Of a stretch of DNA of 64,000 nt, positions 1-35,388 are shown in pieces. This DNA comes from Eleginops maclovinus. Lineage: Eukaryota; Chordata; Actinopteri; Perciformes; Eleginopidae. The position numbers and the translations under genes are program-made. Each line of letters starts with the position of its first letter. Within the stretch, counting starts at the first letter, position 1. The notes under the pieces were generated by a model. The model was not told the origin of the DNA, did no database searches, and saw only the letters and a list, made by a program, of their open reading frames with translations. The DNA lies in NCBI RefSeq assembly GCF_036324505.1, contig NC_086352.1:24358637-24422636 (forward strand), read 5' to 3'.

Positions 1-23132
<23,132 letters not shown>

Positions 23133-24262
23133 GTAAGTCCTACTTATTTAATGTAAAAGGAAGTAGGAAAAATGAGCCTATTCAAAGTAAGGGTGTTATT
23201 TAATTCTTTGATCAGCTATCTACTCTGCATTCGTATGCACACACATGCATAAATGAGCCTGCAAAAGTGAAGGACTGATAACTAGGCACAGGGTCTGATT
23301 ACTATGTCTTCATTAATAAAACAAAATCACACACACATAGAGTGTACTCCCACATACTCGTGTACTACAGATCCTCTCTGAGAGCCATCTGTAAAGACAG
23401 GATTTTTCTGTCAGGTTGCCTGGGGGACAAGCTGGGCCTGGATGTGCAATGTTGTTTCTGTATTGTGTGATTTATAATAGGACTCAACATGATTTACCGG
23501 CAAGCTCTTTTGTTAATATTTCAAAGCATCTAAAGACTATAGAGGACTTTTTTATGCAGTCGATCTACAGAGATCTCTTTCAGATCTTACTTGATCAATT
23601 CAGAAAGGCTTTATAGAAATGGATTTTCTGAACTTTCAGCAATTGTTTGTCGATTTGTAGCAGTGGAGTGAAGCTTGATTAGTGATTTACGATGTCTCAG
23701 AAGTATGTCTTGGGTTTGAAGGTTATCAAATTGTTCCTGTTTCCTCCTACACTAGATTTGTTTAGCAAAATCCGGCCCCTCATGATGCCTCTCATTTTTA
23801 TTTTGAAGTCTTTTTTTATACATTTCATTTTTACTGGCAGTATGGTCTTGAATAAGAAGCTGTACTTGATGAAACCTGCTGACACATTGTTACAGGCTTG
23901 CTGGCGTAGGCACGGATCGCTGTAATCTTTACTTACACCATCGAAACCTACAGTGGCATTTGGTTTAGGAATCAATTCACATTCTAAGTAAATATGGCTT
24001 TGTTTGAACTTGTTTTTAGTTAATTCTGAACCATCAATATGAATATTATGAATAGTGGATATCTTCCACCTGTTATTTTTCTACGTAACTCGCCATGGGG
24101 ACAAATAATAAGCTCTCAGTTTTTTATTTTGCCCCAAAAAGATGATATGCTATCAAATACATTGCATTTATACCATCTGCAAAGAATTTAAACCACCAAC
24201 ACCTTCAAATAGATCATCTTTATTCTAAATCAGTGCTTTTACATGTCATTTTATTCCAAAAT

Positions 24263-24762
24263 GGCATTGGCTCAAAACAGCCTTCCAGCAATGTAACAGT
24301 GCTGGCTCTGTCTTGTAATTTGATACTTATTCTTAGTCAAACATACACACACATCCCATCCCATAACTGTTCAGTGTGCAGCCTGGAGACTGCTGTTCTT
24401 ATTTTAGTTATACTAAGATTAATATCGTAAGAAACCTTACATAATGTAACACAATCACATTTGAAAAGCATTGACATCCCCCTGAAAATGGAGACCGACG
24501 CCAGTTGCTGATTCTCTACATAGAGACTGAGTGAAAGACAATATGTTATTAAAAAAACAGATATGTTTTCAGTATTGGGGTCCCAATACATAACATAAAT
24601 ACAAATCACATAAAAAGCATTTAAGATTCTCAAAATGTTTTAGGGTTAGGTTGGTTTCAATTAGAATATATTTGTTTTGTTATAGCTTTTGTTCTTACCT
24701 CTCATAGCACCATGACCCCATTCTGTGCATGTGTGCTACATTGCATGCTTCTGTCATGTAGT
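24263..24762 (+). repeat. Tandem duplication, copy 1
   Basis: Copy 1 of a two-copy tandem repeat with unit about 486-500 bp. Matching blocks in order: CTCTGTC.TGTAATTTGATA, CATAATGTAACA, AAAAGCATTGA, TGGGGTCCC, TTAGGGTTAG. Each lies about 485 bp before its partner in copy 2. Confidence 0.85.
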
Positions 24763-25248
24763 GTGCATTGATCAGTTGTGTAACTGCTGCCTCTGTCATG
24801 TAATTTGATAGTTATTCACAGCCAAGCATACACCCACACACTATCACACAACTGTCTAGAGATGCAGCCCGGTGACGGCTGCTCTTGTTTTAGTTAAACT
24901 CACAGTAAATATCCTGACATAAGCAACTCCACAACTGTTACATAATGTAACAAGCTGACATTTAAAAGCATTGATAAACCCATAAAAATGGGCGCACACA
25001 TTTGATATGTCTGTAGATACTAAACTGGGTGAAGGAATATATAATTGAAAAAGCAGGGAGACTTTCAGCAATGGGGTCCCTTATTAAATGTCAAATTAAA
25101 TAATAAGAAGGAAGATTATTACAAATTTGCAGAACGGCTTAGGGTTAGGGTTAGTTCAATGAAAAATGTATCTGTGTATAATACACATCATACCTCCCTC
25201 ACCACCATGTGTCCTTGTGTACTACATAGTCCGCTCTTCTCTTGTCTT
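24763..25248 (+). repeat. Tandem duplication, copy 2
   Basis: Copy 2. Both junctions carry GTGCATTGATCA (24763 and 25249) and a diverged form GGCATTGGCTCA starts copy 1 at 24263. The copies differ by many substitutions and small indels, so the duplication is old or the unit is a repeat family placed in tandem. Confidence 0.85.
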
Positions 25249-28200
25249 GTGCATTGATCAGGACATGCTCCCTGTGGTCCACATTAGCCCGGTATTTGGA
25301 TCAGATATCCTGACCCACTGGACCCACACCGTCCAGCCTGTCTGATTCCTCTGTCACCAGCTAGCTTTTCACTATCTCACTCTCTTGCTCTCTTGCCCCC
25401 TCTTCCACCTCAATTCCCACTGCATCTCACGGGTCAAGGCATTGCCGCTCATCTTACTCAGGGGGGCTTAGCACACGTATTTTTTGCTCCCCCGGCAGCT
25501 TACATCGACAAGTTCCTCTTGTCACTGGCATTGCGAACCATCTCATGCCTCATCTGAACGAGCAAAGGCTAGAGCTCCCTGTATTTTTCCCCTCACTTAT
25601 TGCTTCAGTACGAAGCATGCTCTATTGTTGTTTCATTTTATTAGCGTTAAACATTCATGTGTTAGAAAGTGTCTTTAGTAATGTCTAAAAATGTAAATGT
25701 GTGGCAGCTTTGATTGATTCTTCCATTAAGCAAATTCTGCAAACGTGTTGTGGAAAAGAGGGAGCTGTGATTACGCTCGAAATATCGGGTTGTCAAATGT
25801 TAGCTGGAGTTTTAAGACCAGGCTTTTCCTATTTATTATTTATTTAAACCCCCATTAGCTGTTACCTTGGCAACAACCACTCATCCTTCGGTCAATTTAG
25901 TAAATGCATACAGTTCAAATGCTTACACAGAACTGCTGTTATCGCCACTATCTCCATTAAGTAACATTTACACCAAACACAATGTAAAAAACTTTCATTT
26001 GTTTATCTGGGATGAAACATATTTGTGTCTAATTGCTTTGCAAGTTGTTGCTGTTGTTGTTGTCCTCAGGGTCTCCTGCATTTGTGCTTGATTTGTTGCT
26101 GCTTCTGTTTTTATGGGAATAGAGATGAGGTCAAATGAGCTGAGAGCTGAATGATTCTGCAGTCTCGTGTGTTGTCTTTTTTGTGTGTGATCGGCAGTAC
26201 TAGCAGACGCTTTTCCTTACTCATAGTATTGCACCTTACAGTAATAGAAGCCTGAAAGGAGAGGAAAAGCGAGCACACCCACATATGGATACACATTATT
26301 TGATGCATTTAGCAATTATCAAATGATGCTGCTTCTCTCTCCAGACAGTTTTATTGTTGGCTTTGTAGATAATATGCTAGGCTGTGCTGGATACAGGTTG
26401 ATCAGTCATTTCCCTGTGGAGGAGCCTGTGACATTTAAAATGGCATAGAGCCAAGGCTCACTCCCTGTAATCAGGGATGTGCATTATGGTTTATGGTCAC
26501 ATCCTGTAATAATTTGTATCTGTGTGTGTGCGAGTGCTTCTGTGTAAGCTGAAGGTCAGTCTGGGTGTTGAAAGCTATTTGGCTCCTGACATAAAGCCGA
26601 ATTTCCTTTTTCTCTTCGTTATAGCTATCCTTCACTCGCAGCATGTTTTTTATGGACTGACATCCTGTGTATGATGTTGCTGTGTAGACATAACTAGTAT
26701 GTACATAGCCACATAGTAAACGTGAAACACAAATCATATAACTTTAGTAGAAGGGCCAAACTGACTGGACATTTTTCAAAAACAATTACATAACCTCAGC
26801 TGATTCTGAAGATGCTATTCAATTAAATGCTAAAATGGATAATTACAACAGCAAGTAATAACTTCAAATGACCTAATTAACTGATTTTGAAGATCATTGA
26901 GGGGTTGGTTTTTCTTTGGTAGCAGTGGACGGTTAAGTATGTTGAAGCATGCAGGGATTTCTGACCTGGCCCCATACTGGACTTCAAACCAGTTTGAAGC
27001 CTCACAATTAGCCACCAAACGTGTTTAATTTTATGACTAGAATCTTAACCTGATCCTCAAGTCTGAAATAGATGTGAAACTGATGTAATCTATTTAACAT
27101 GTTTAACCCCTTTATCTCGTTAAACTTCAATCATTTAGGCTTAAATTCGATTCTGTGTTGAATTTGTAGAACTTTGAATCAGTGCTGTGGCTGTTGTTGC
27201 TAAACGAGCCCAAAGCTACTTCCTGTTCTGCAGAACAAAGCATTTTGTAACCTGAGAATTATGTTTGACTTTCTTATTATGACGCCTCCGATGAATTAAA
27301 ATCCTATTGCTTTCGAGCATGAAGGGTGGATACCCAGAGTAATGTTCCATGAGTGAATCAAATGGCTTCAAGCCTTGTTGAGAGATTGCTCGACCAGCAA
27401 GAAAAAAAAAATACGCATCTCTCGAACAACCACTCTCATATTCAACTGACTAAAGCTCTGAATCAGAACAAGGAGATCAGCAGTTCAAGTATACAAAACG
27501 GCTGATAAGCTTAAAGCATCTAATGCCTTTTATTCCGTCTCGCGATCATTTGGCAGGCTTCTGAGAAAATGTAATCACGCTAAATAAAATACAGCTCTCC
27601 AGAGTGCATTTGTTCTACAAAGATTCATCCATTATAGAAACAAAAAAAGAATGTCCTTAAGAAGCGTTAAAAGAAACAAAAAGGTCATACCCAGATCTTC
27701 ACTCTTTTTGGGGCTGAATGTATAACTCTTGTGATACAATGTGTACATTCAGTGAGTGCTTTGTGAGTACTGGCTTATCTTTTCCTACAAAGATTAGTCA
27801 CTCTGACGGCTCTCCAGCAGCTACAAAAGGACTCTCTTCCTGATGTTGGGTCCAACTACAGGAAAGGAAGTCATGGATATAATTGCTAAGATGAGAAATT
27901 CAGCTGCAGCTGCAGGTCATGATGAGATCTTTTTTATCTCTCCCAGCGTAAGTCATTGACATATATAATCTCCAAATCACCGGAGACTGGAGTAATTTCA
28001 AAGGACCTCAAGGTCGGCAAAGTAGTTGTCCTGTCTTAAGCCCAAGGTCCTTTTCTTCCAATTCTTCAGATGATCTATTCTCATGTTCAGCAGAAGTCAG
28101 CTTTGTTACACATTGCATTGCATGTAATGATGTTTTATTATTCAAACAAGTATCCAGTATTTTAAACTGTAAAACTGTGTGAAGATTTTGAAAATGGATG

Positions 28201-29764
28201 GAAATGTATACTCGATATGTTATGTTGATATGTTAGATAGTATTAGACTCAATCAGAGTTCTTCATTTGGATATGTTGTAAATCTCAGAGAAAACAATGG
28301 GCTAATTAGTATTTGATTATGTTTATTAATGTATTTCTTACTGTATGTTATCTATTCTATTTTGTACTAAATTATCCCTTCACTTCTCATGTGTTGGCAC
28401 CGTGTTAAAACAGCAACCACTTCTTCAACAGCCAGTTGGTCAGAAACACAACAGTAGCTGTTTATAGTGCAGCCAAACAAACTCATGTTGGAAGTCAATA
28501 ACTGGAAATATTTTAATTGAGTTCATAAGCACCAATGATTGAATTTCCACACAGTAGCCATTAGCCTTGATGACACTTACATAGCCTTCTTTCAGCAGTT
28601 AATTGCTTGTTATATGAAGCAGCAGTAGGAACTGTTGAGTTAGCATTAGCTGTAGCTCAACCCAGCTCTGATACAGCATTTGCAGAACGCAGTGAGACCG
28701 ACAATGAGATAAATGCAGGAAAATTATCGTTTTCCTTTATGCATATGAAGACAATTTGGTCTTACTGTAGGCACGGCTGACTCCAACACTAACAATCAAA
28801 ATGCTAAACAGAGCGGTAATTAGAGTATGGCTGCTTTAAACAAAATCAAACATCGTACCTTTTTTTTTAAATATTATTATTCTGCGTAAATGTAATTTGT
28901 TTAATTAACTCCTCACACTGATGATTAGTGCATGACACCGGGGCTGTAATTTACAGTATGTCACACTAATCTACACAAACGCATCCATAATACAGCAGCA
29001 ACACAGAGTCATTTTTTCACTAATAGCTATTCTATGTCTAATGATTTGTCTTCATATGCTCTGTTAAAGAAATCGAGGTCACTGAAATCCAGTACAATAC
29101 ATATTAAGCACCCTTACGGGAATAACTGGAAGCACATAATCTATATTTACTTGTTCCTGTGTAACAGCCGCATACCCAGGGACTAGTGAGTATATCACAT
29201 ATAAATGATTCTCTTTATTTGTTTGCTATGCATCCAACATCATATCCCTTTTACACATTGCACTTCCAGCTCTCTTTTAAATATCATTTGCATTTTCCAC
29301 GCATACATTATCGAGCTGTTGCAGTATGTATTGCTTTTATCCCTCAGGTTGCGCCACATATGGAAATAACAATACATTTAGAGTGAAAATATTGCAGTTG
29401 AATTTTGCTCCACTAACCATCGGCTGCACTGTAACCTTGTGATTACCTCTGTGTTTTATGTGTGAAATTGCAGCACCATGGGATTGCAAATAGAGAAAGC
29501 CAATTACCTAACAAATGTCCACCTTCTCTCCTGAGGTGGTCACGATTTTTTCTCTCTCCTCTATTTCTCCCCTGCGCTCTTCCACTGTCATCCACTGCTG
29601 GGAGACAGAAAGAGGTTAGAGCGACGGAAGTCCTTTTTGATTATTTATTCATGGATTTTCCATTTAATATTCATGCCTTTTTCAGGACTATCTGGGTGCA
29701 GAGGAAAATTTGCTTCCTCCAAGGCGGCCGGGGCCAAAAATCAGGTTTCAGCTCCAATGAGCCC

Positions 29765-29808
29765 AGAGAGAGAGCGAGAGAGAGCGAGAGAGAGAGAGAG
29801 AGAGAGAT
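29765..29808 (+). repeat. (AG)n microsatellite with CGAG interruptions
   Basis: An AG-rich tract interrupted twice by GCGAG. Simple repeat. Confidence 0.95.
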
Positions 29809-32679
29809 TTCATGTGTTCTCTAGTAAATGAGAGGCAGGCCTTGAAGGTGACAGGCTGTGTTTATTACTGATCTGTCAGCCGGTTAATGGGGAGAGGAGA
29901 AGAGAGAGGAGAGAGCTGAGCTGTTGAGCAGAGACCAAAGCACACAGGCAAGGGAACAAGAGGGAGCCCCGAGCAATAAACTGTGCTGTACTAGATGTGC
30001 CTGTCCTCACAGATACACTGACAACACTCCTGCATGCTGAATTGCATTCACTGGAAACTAAATTAGTCTGTCATAGAGTATTTTTCTGTATTGTAATAAA
30101 ATCAGTAGGTTTCAATGAGCACACATTAACATAAAAGGCGTACTGCAGCCTATTTTTAACATATTGTACTTTCTCAAGCCCAATTTATACATTCTACATC
30201 CATGTGGCTGCATATTTTTCATAATCTGCTCATGTCTGAGTCTGCACAGCTCAAAATGTGAGACTCTGGTCTGTTCATAAAACAATGTGTAAGCACACCA
30301 TTTAGACAAGCAGAGAGTTTCTGAGATGTTGTCTTGGCTTTTTTTTTTTTACACTTGTGTAATCAGCTTGCATGACCCGCAGGGCACTGTTGAGATTTGA
30401 GAGGCGTGACCATCGGCTTTGCTTCAGACCTTTGCGACCTCAATAACACCATTCTATCTATGGCTTTATGTGAATCTTCAGAATATTCTAGTTTTGACCG
30501 AGATGTCCACAAAAAATCCAATACTCTGTCACCTCTACAGCTTGGGTCGAAAAAAACCTACACTTGGTTATGCTTCCAATATGTAAAAACAGTATGGCTA
30601 TTATGAATGAATTGATTGTTACCTTTGACTTTGTGGTCATGGTGTTATCATCTCTACAGAACAGATGAAACATGAGTTGGTGATAGAGCAAGTGATTAAT
30701 ATTTCGAGCAGATAAGGATCCAAGCATTTCTGTATTTTGTTCAAGGATCTCTTAACATTGCAAGTTAGAGTAGATTAAACATGTTTAGCTATATCCTGAT
30801 GATATCTCACTGCTATTAATTGAATAAGAGCAATCAGGCATGAATTCTGTTTCCTATGGGTATTATTATGTATGTTGATGTAGATCTAGAAGCTGTTTGA
30901 ATACATTACATATCCTTGAAATATGTTCTTTTTTTAATACTGTGTATCCTTGACATTGACATGCTTTGCCCGTGAGCTTTGTGTATTATTTGATTGCTCT
31001 TGAGCCCAGAGGTTTTATCAGCTGCGCTCTGTAATGAAAGCTCTCACTTTTCCGTCTCGGCAAAGGGTGAAAAGCCTGTGTAAAGAAATTGCTCTTTGGT
31101 GTAGCAATAGATTTGTCTTTCCTTATCTCAACAGAGCATTGTTACCTTTATCAGACACCATTACAAAATCCATATCAATCAGCATTTGACGTGCCAGTGC
31201 TTTCTCCTGTGTCACGTTTACTGCATGAATAACATGCTTTCTGCAAATTTTGTTTAGTTTTTATTCAATGTAATGCAATTATCATGTATTACAGAGCTGT
31301 TACCATATGCATTGGTTTAAACCTCGATCTGTCTCTGTGTGATGAATGCCTTTAGATATACTTAGATGTGTGAGAAGCTGACTGTGTTGAGATATGGATG
31401 TTAAGGTATTGTTGCACAACCCACTGTTTCTGATGATGCCTGAGAGGGTTATACTCCAGAGGTTAAAATTGATTTGGTCCTCAAGAATATACCATGGATG
31501 AAAGGATAGTAATGCCTGTGTCATGCACTCTGCACAGTGGATTTAAAAAACATAGGCTTTGAATTATTTCCATGGTACCAGATAACTTAGCTTCCTCTTC
31601 TTTTACAGGTCACTTTTTTAGATACAGGCGTTGGCCCAGTTGTAATAGCTATATCTTTTCTTAGTTCAGGTTTAGAAATGCACAGCTTCTCATGCATTCT
31701 CAGTCCATCCTGATTTAGTGTTTGTACCGCTCATCCCCTCTTAAAGCAGCAAACACAAATCAATGCTTTTCTATGGTGTCACATTCGGTATTTATATGGG
31801 TCACTGTCCATGAAGGGAGACACACATGGTACATAAACTTCCCTTGCTTGGCTTCATTTTGTTACAGTAAATAGACTTTCAGTGGTGTTCATATTTGCCG
31901 GTTCTCTTCTCCTAATTTGTTAGTGTGCATTGCAAACATGAATATCTCCAACACAGATTCATAAGTCCAAGTTCAAAATGAGATTGTTACACATCTGGCT
32001 CTGGATCTTTTTTGACTGAACCCTTATGTTGTGTGTCTTCACTTTTCAGTTTTCATTGTTTCATTCCCTTTTGTTTTCTCTATTTTGTCAAAAAAAATTC
32101 CCTCCCTCCGTCTTTGTGTGTTAGACTGATTGGTAGAGGTGTGCTGAATACCATGAATGCAGTAATTGTGCTGCCTTGATTTGGTTAATTTGTCAGGTTA
32201 GGCATCGATGATCAATAGGAGGATTATTTGCACAGTTCAAAAAGCTGATGGAGGTGACCATGTTAAACTAGACACGGCCAATGAGTCACTTAATGTGGTT
32301 AAAAGTGGCTGTGGGCGTTTGTCCGCCAAGATGCGTGAGAGCATGTATAGAAAGTTCTAAATGTAACAAAAATGTAACTTCCTTTTAGACATTGAAGAAA
32401 ACATATTTCCTTCATTTTTATATTTGAGGGCTCAAAGTCGTTTTTTAGGATAGCTTGTCTATTAAAGGATGTCTTTAAAGAACTAACTTACTTCAATTGA
32501 CGTCTGTGCTTTGTGGTGGAAAAACAATGAAACTTAAACTATAAACTATGAAACTTAACCGCCGACTTATAACCAATACAAATGAGATCTTACACAATTC
32601 ATAGATAAGTCAAACAACAGAAAAGTGAATTTGCCATTTTACTTTATTAATAATGTATTCATCCTTTCTGTCATTTCTT

Positions 32680-32870
32680 TCAAGTTGAAGTACTGGAGAT
32701 TCAGTTTTGTCAACTGCTGAAATGTTAATATGTGGTTTTGATTTGTCAGTATTAAAAGACATTTGAAGACATCGCTCTGAACATTTTGAGGAAATTATTT
32801 CACTACTATCCGTCTCTTAAAAGAGTAAAAGTTAACTCAGAAATTAGTAGTTAGCTGCAGCCCTAATATG
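32680..32870 (-). repeat. ATTAATCGATTA-type repeat, decayed copy
   Basis: AAAAGACATTTGAAGACATC and the end AATTAGTAGTTAGCTGCAGC are the reverse-strand blocks of the repeat family seen at 15200-15485. Confidence 0.5.
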
Positions 32871-35155
32871 ATTTAATTAGTTTTTTGTCAAAAGCTGCTT
32901 TTTGCACCAACCAATAAATGAATAAAAAGATGGATACAAACACTTTAAACACACTTGCCAGTTAATGATGTGTTTAACTAATAAACTGTATTTGTTCCTA
33001 AATATTTCACTTGACAACATGTTTTATACCTAATGTGTTCTGCAGCAGTTCATAGCTGGGGAGCTTAATTTAGTTAAAAATGTTTACTTTGGGCACACTT
33101 CTTAAACATATGACATTACCTAATAATGTAAAGAGTGACCTGTGACAAGTGTAAACATTGACACACTGCTACCACATGGCCATCCATTTATTTCCATGCA
33201 GATCTTAACCAATGTAATCACCTTACAGCTCTCGTGAGAAAGATCAACAGCGGTAATCCCCCTCAAAGGAGGCTGTCACCTTTCCATCAGTGCTGTCAGT
33301 GTTTTCACTTTGCCTATTTTCAAAAGAGCATTTGATTCTTTTAGTTTTCCTCTCCCTCTAAAAAGAAGCAGACAGATGTAATAGCCATTAGCCTCGGGGA
33401 AGGATAGCACAGATGTGTCAACAAGGCTTGACTTTTACAGTCCAAGTGAAGTCTGAGCAAACAGTGGCTATGTAGAGGCCTGTGTGGTTAAGCAGTGATC
33501 CAGGGACACGGCGCTCGGCGTTGCCCCGGGACTCCAAACAGACCGTGACTCTAGTTCTCATTACAAGAGCGGGTCAGACCACCCCAATACGGAAAATAAA
33601 TAATGCAGGGGAACACCTGAGAGCTGCCACCTCACTGACAACATCCACATAACCTTGTCCTTTATGAATAAGTGGTTCAACATTTCATCCTCTACGCTAG
33701 CTGTATATCTTACACTTTTTTTTGTGGTTTTGAGAAATATGATGTGTCAATGGGGCTAATACCAATTCCAAAAATACCATAAGCTCTTCCGTCAGTCTAT
33801 ATCTGTCATTTAACACATCCAATAAAATGTATATCCATTTGTTTTCCAGTTCTAAAAGCCCTTGAAAAATCTAATTCTTAATCCTAAAATGATCTCAACT
33901 GCAGTCGCAATAGAGAGCCCAAGATTGGGGAATTGAAATTCTAATCAAGCTGTAATGGCATCAGATATTTTTCCTCCCTGTACATTCCTCCCGAGTCAGC
34001 CGTCTCCCCTCCCTGTATGTTTAGCTTGATCTCTTCAAATGTATTTCCTACTTTGTAACCAGAGGCAAGAGCCCTTGACTTGCTGCCCCCACAGCCGCGG
34101 CCAAGGCAGCCATATAAGTTGTGATTAAAAATTAATGGTTGAGTGAGAGGCAGCAGAGAGGAAACAGGGGAGGGAATGAAGAGAAAGAGACAATGCATGA
34201 GCAGAGGAAAGGCAGTGGAGAGGGGAGCAGGCCTGAGCAGCAGCTGCTCCCTGATAGAGGGTGGGAAGGTCTTCTCAACAACTCTGCTGTGTTTAACTGC
34301 CCCACCATGAATATTGCATTACAGCACTATAGGGCGCCTTGTGTTACCCCCACTGAGTGTTGAACAGACCTGCAGCCCCATTTCCAAATCATCCAAGTCG
34401 AGCCTGCCCCCACTTTGAGGGGGGGTCGGGTGTCCACATTTAAGCACACACCACACAAACCGCCGCAGCTTACACACCACATATTTGCCAGACTGATTTA
34501 GAGAGGAACCCTGTCTCATTGGATGTCACAAGCAATTAAATCCAGCAACATAAAAATGGATTTGCTGGCATTTAAAACTATTGTCGCTAATTTATTTTGG
34601 CTTATGATCGTTGATGGAGCTGTTTAAAGGACAGTGTTATGAAATGATTTCCAGTTACTGAGCATAAAAAAGGACATGATGGTTACACACATGCTGTGGT
34701 TGTTAGTGAGACGAGAGCCTGAACTCGCTGCTCCAGATAAAGTCTCACGTGGTGTGTGCCTAGTGAAGATAGCATTGTGAGGTAACTGTGTCTGTTGATG
34801 GTTAGCTCTCGGTTAATCTCGATGCTGTCAAAAACATATTTAGCACAATTGACAGACAAATAAAATCCTCAACAGACATGTCTAATGTCGACTGATATGG
34901 CAGTGCGAGCACTTGGCCTCTTTTGAATTGTTTTGGTTGGCCAAGCAGTTGGTTAGGGAACCACTGCTAACAAGCTAGCCAAGTTGCTAACATCCGTTAA
35001 GTTGCTTCAGTAAAACCAGGAAGGAGGGACCAAGCGAGCAGCTCGGCCTCAAAGGTTACTCAAATTCTGCAGCTTTGATTCATGAAAACGAGTTTGTACA
35101 GACTTGTTTGAACTGGGAAAAGGAAAAGCATATCTAAACAGTCCTAACCGCAAAC

Positions 35156-35388
35156 ATGTCAAAGGCTCCCGATACTCCAGCTCAGTCCCACTGCAGATCC
35201 AGGTCAAGATCCAGATCTTACTCCAGATTTCACTCATAAAGCTGCTCCTGCTCCCGATCCAGAAAAACATTGCTATAATTCCAGGTCTCATTCCCGCTCC
35301 CGCTCTCACTCTCTGTCCTACATAAACTATCCCAGCGGGGACTATCAGAACAACAGAGGAGGCTTCAGAGGCTACAACCTTCTCGGCT
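35156..35388 (+). pseudogene. Decayed retrocopy of an SR-rich N-terminus, THRAP3-like
   Basis: From ATG at 35156 the frame reads MSKAPDTPAQSHCRSRSRSR then SYSRFHS and a TAA at 35237. It goes on as SCSCSRSRK, meets a second TAA at 35276, and resumes in another frame as YNSRSHSRSRSHS..YPSGDYQNNRGGFRGYN. The order (MSK start, Arg-Ser runs, S-R-S-R-K, Ser-Arg run, then a Y-Q-N-(N)-R..F-R-G-Y/H-N block) is that of the THRAP3 (TRAP150) N-terminus, a splicing and transcription coactivator. It carries two in-frame stops and at least one frame change and lacks introns, so it is not functional. BCLAF1, the paralogue, or another SR-rich protein is the alternative. Truncated after about 77 codons. Confidence 0.5.

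Noticed and set aside
25139..25156. Telomere repeat
   Set aside because: Only about 2.5 TTAGGG units inside the tandem duplication; too short for an interstitial telomere array.
29462..29824. 120-codon plus-strand frame ending in Arg-Glu repeats
   Set aside because: The end is an AG microsatellite, and the rest has no family resemblance or start context.
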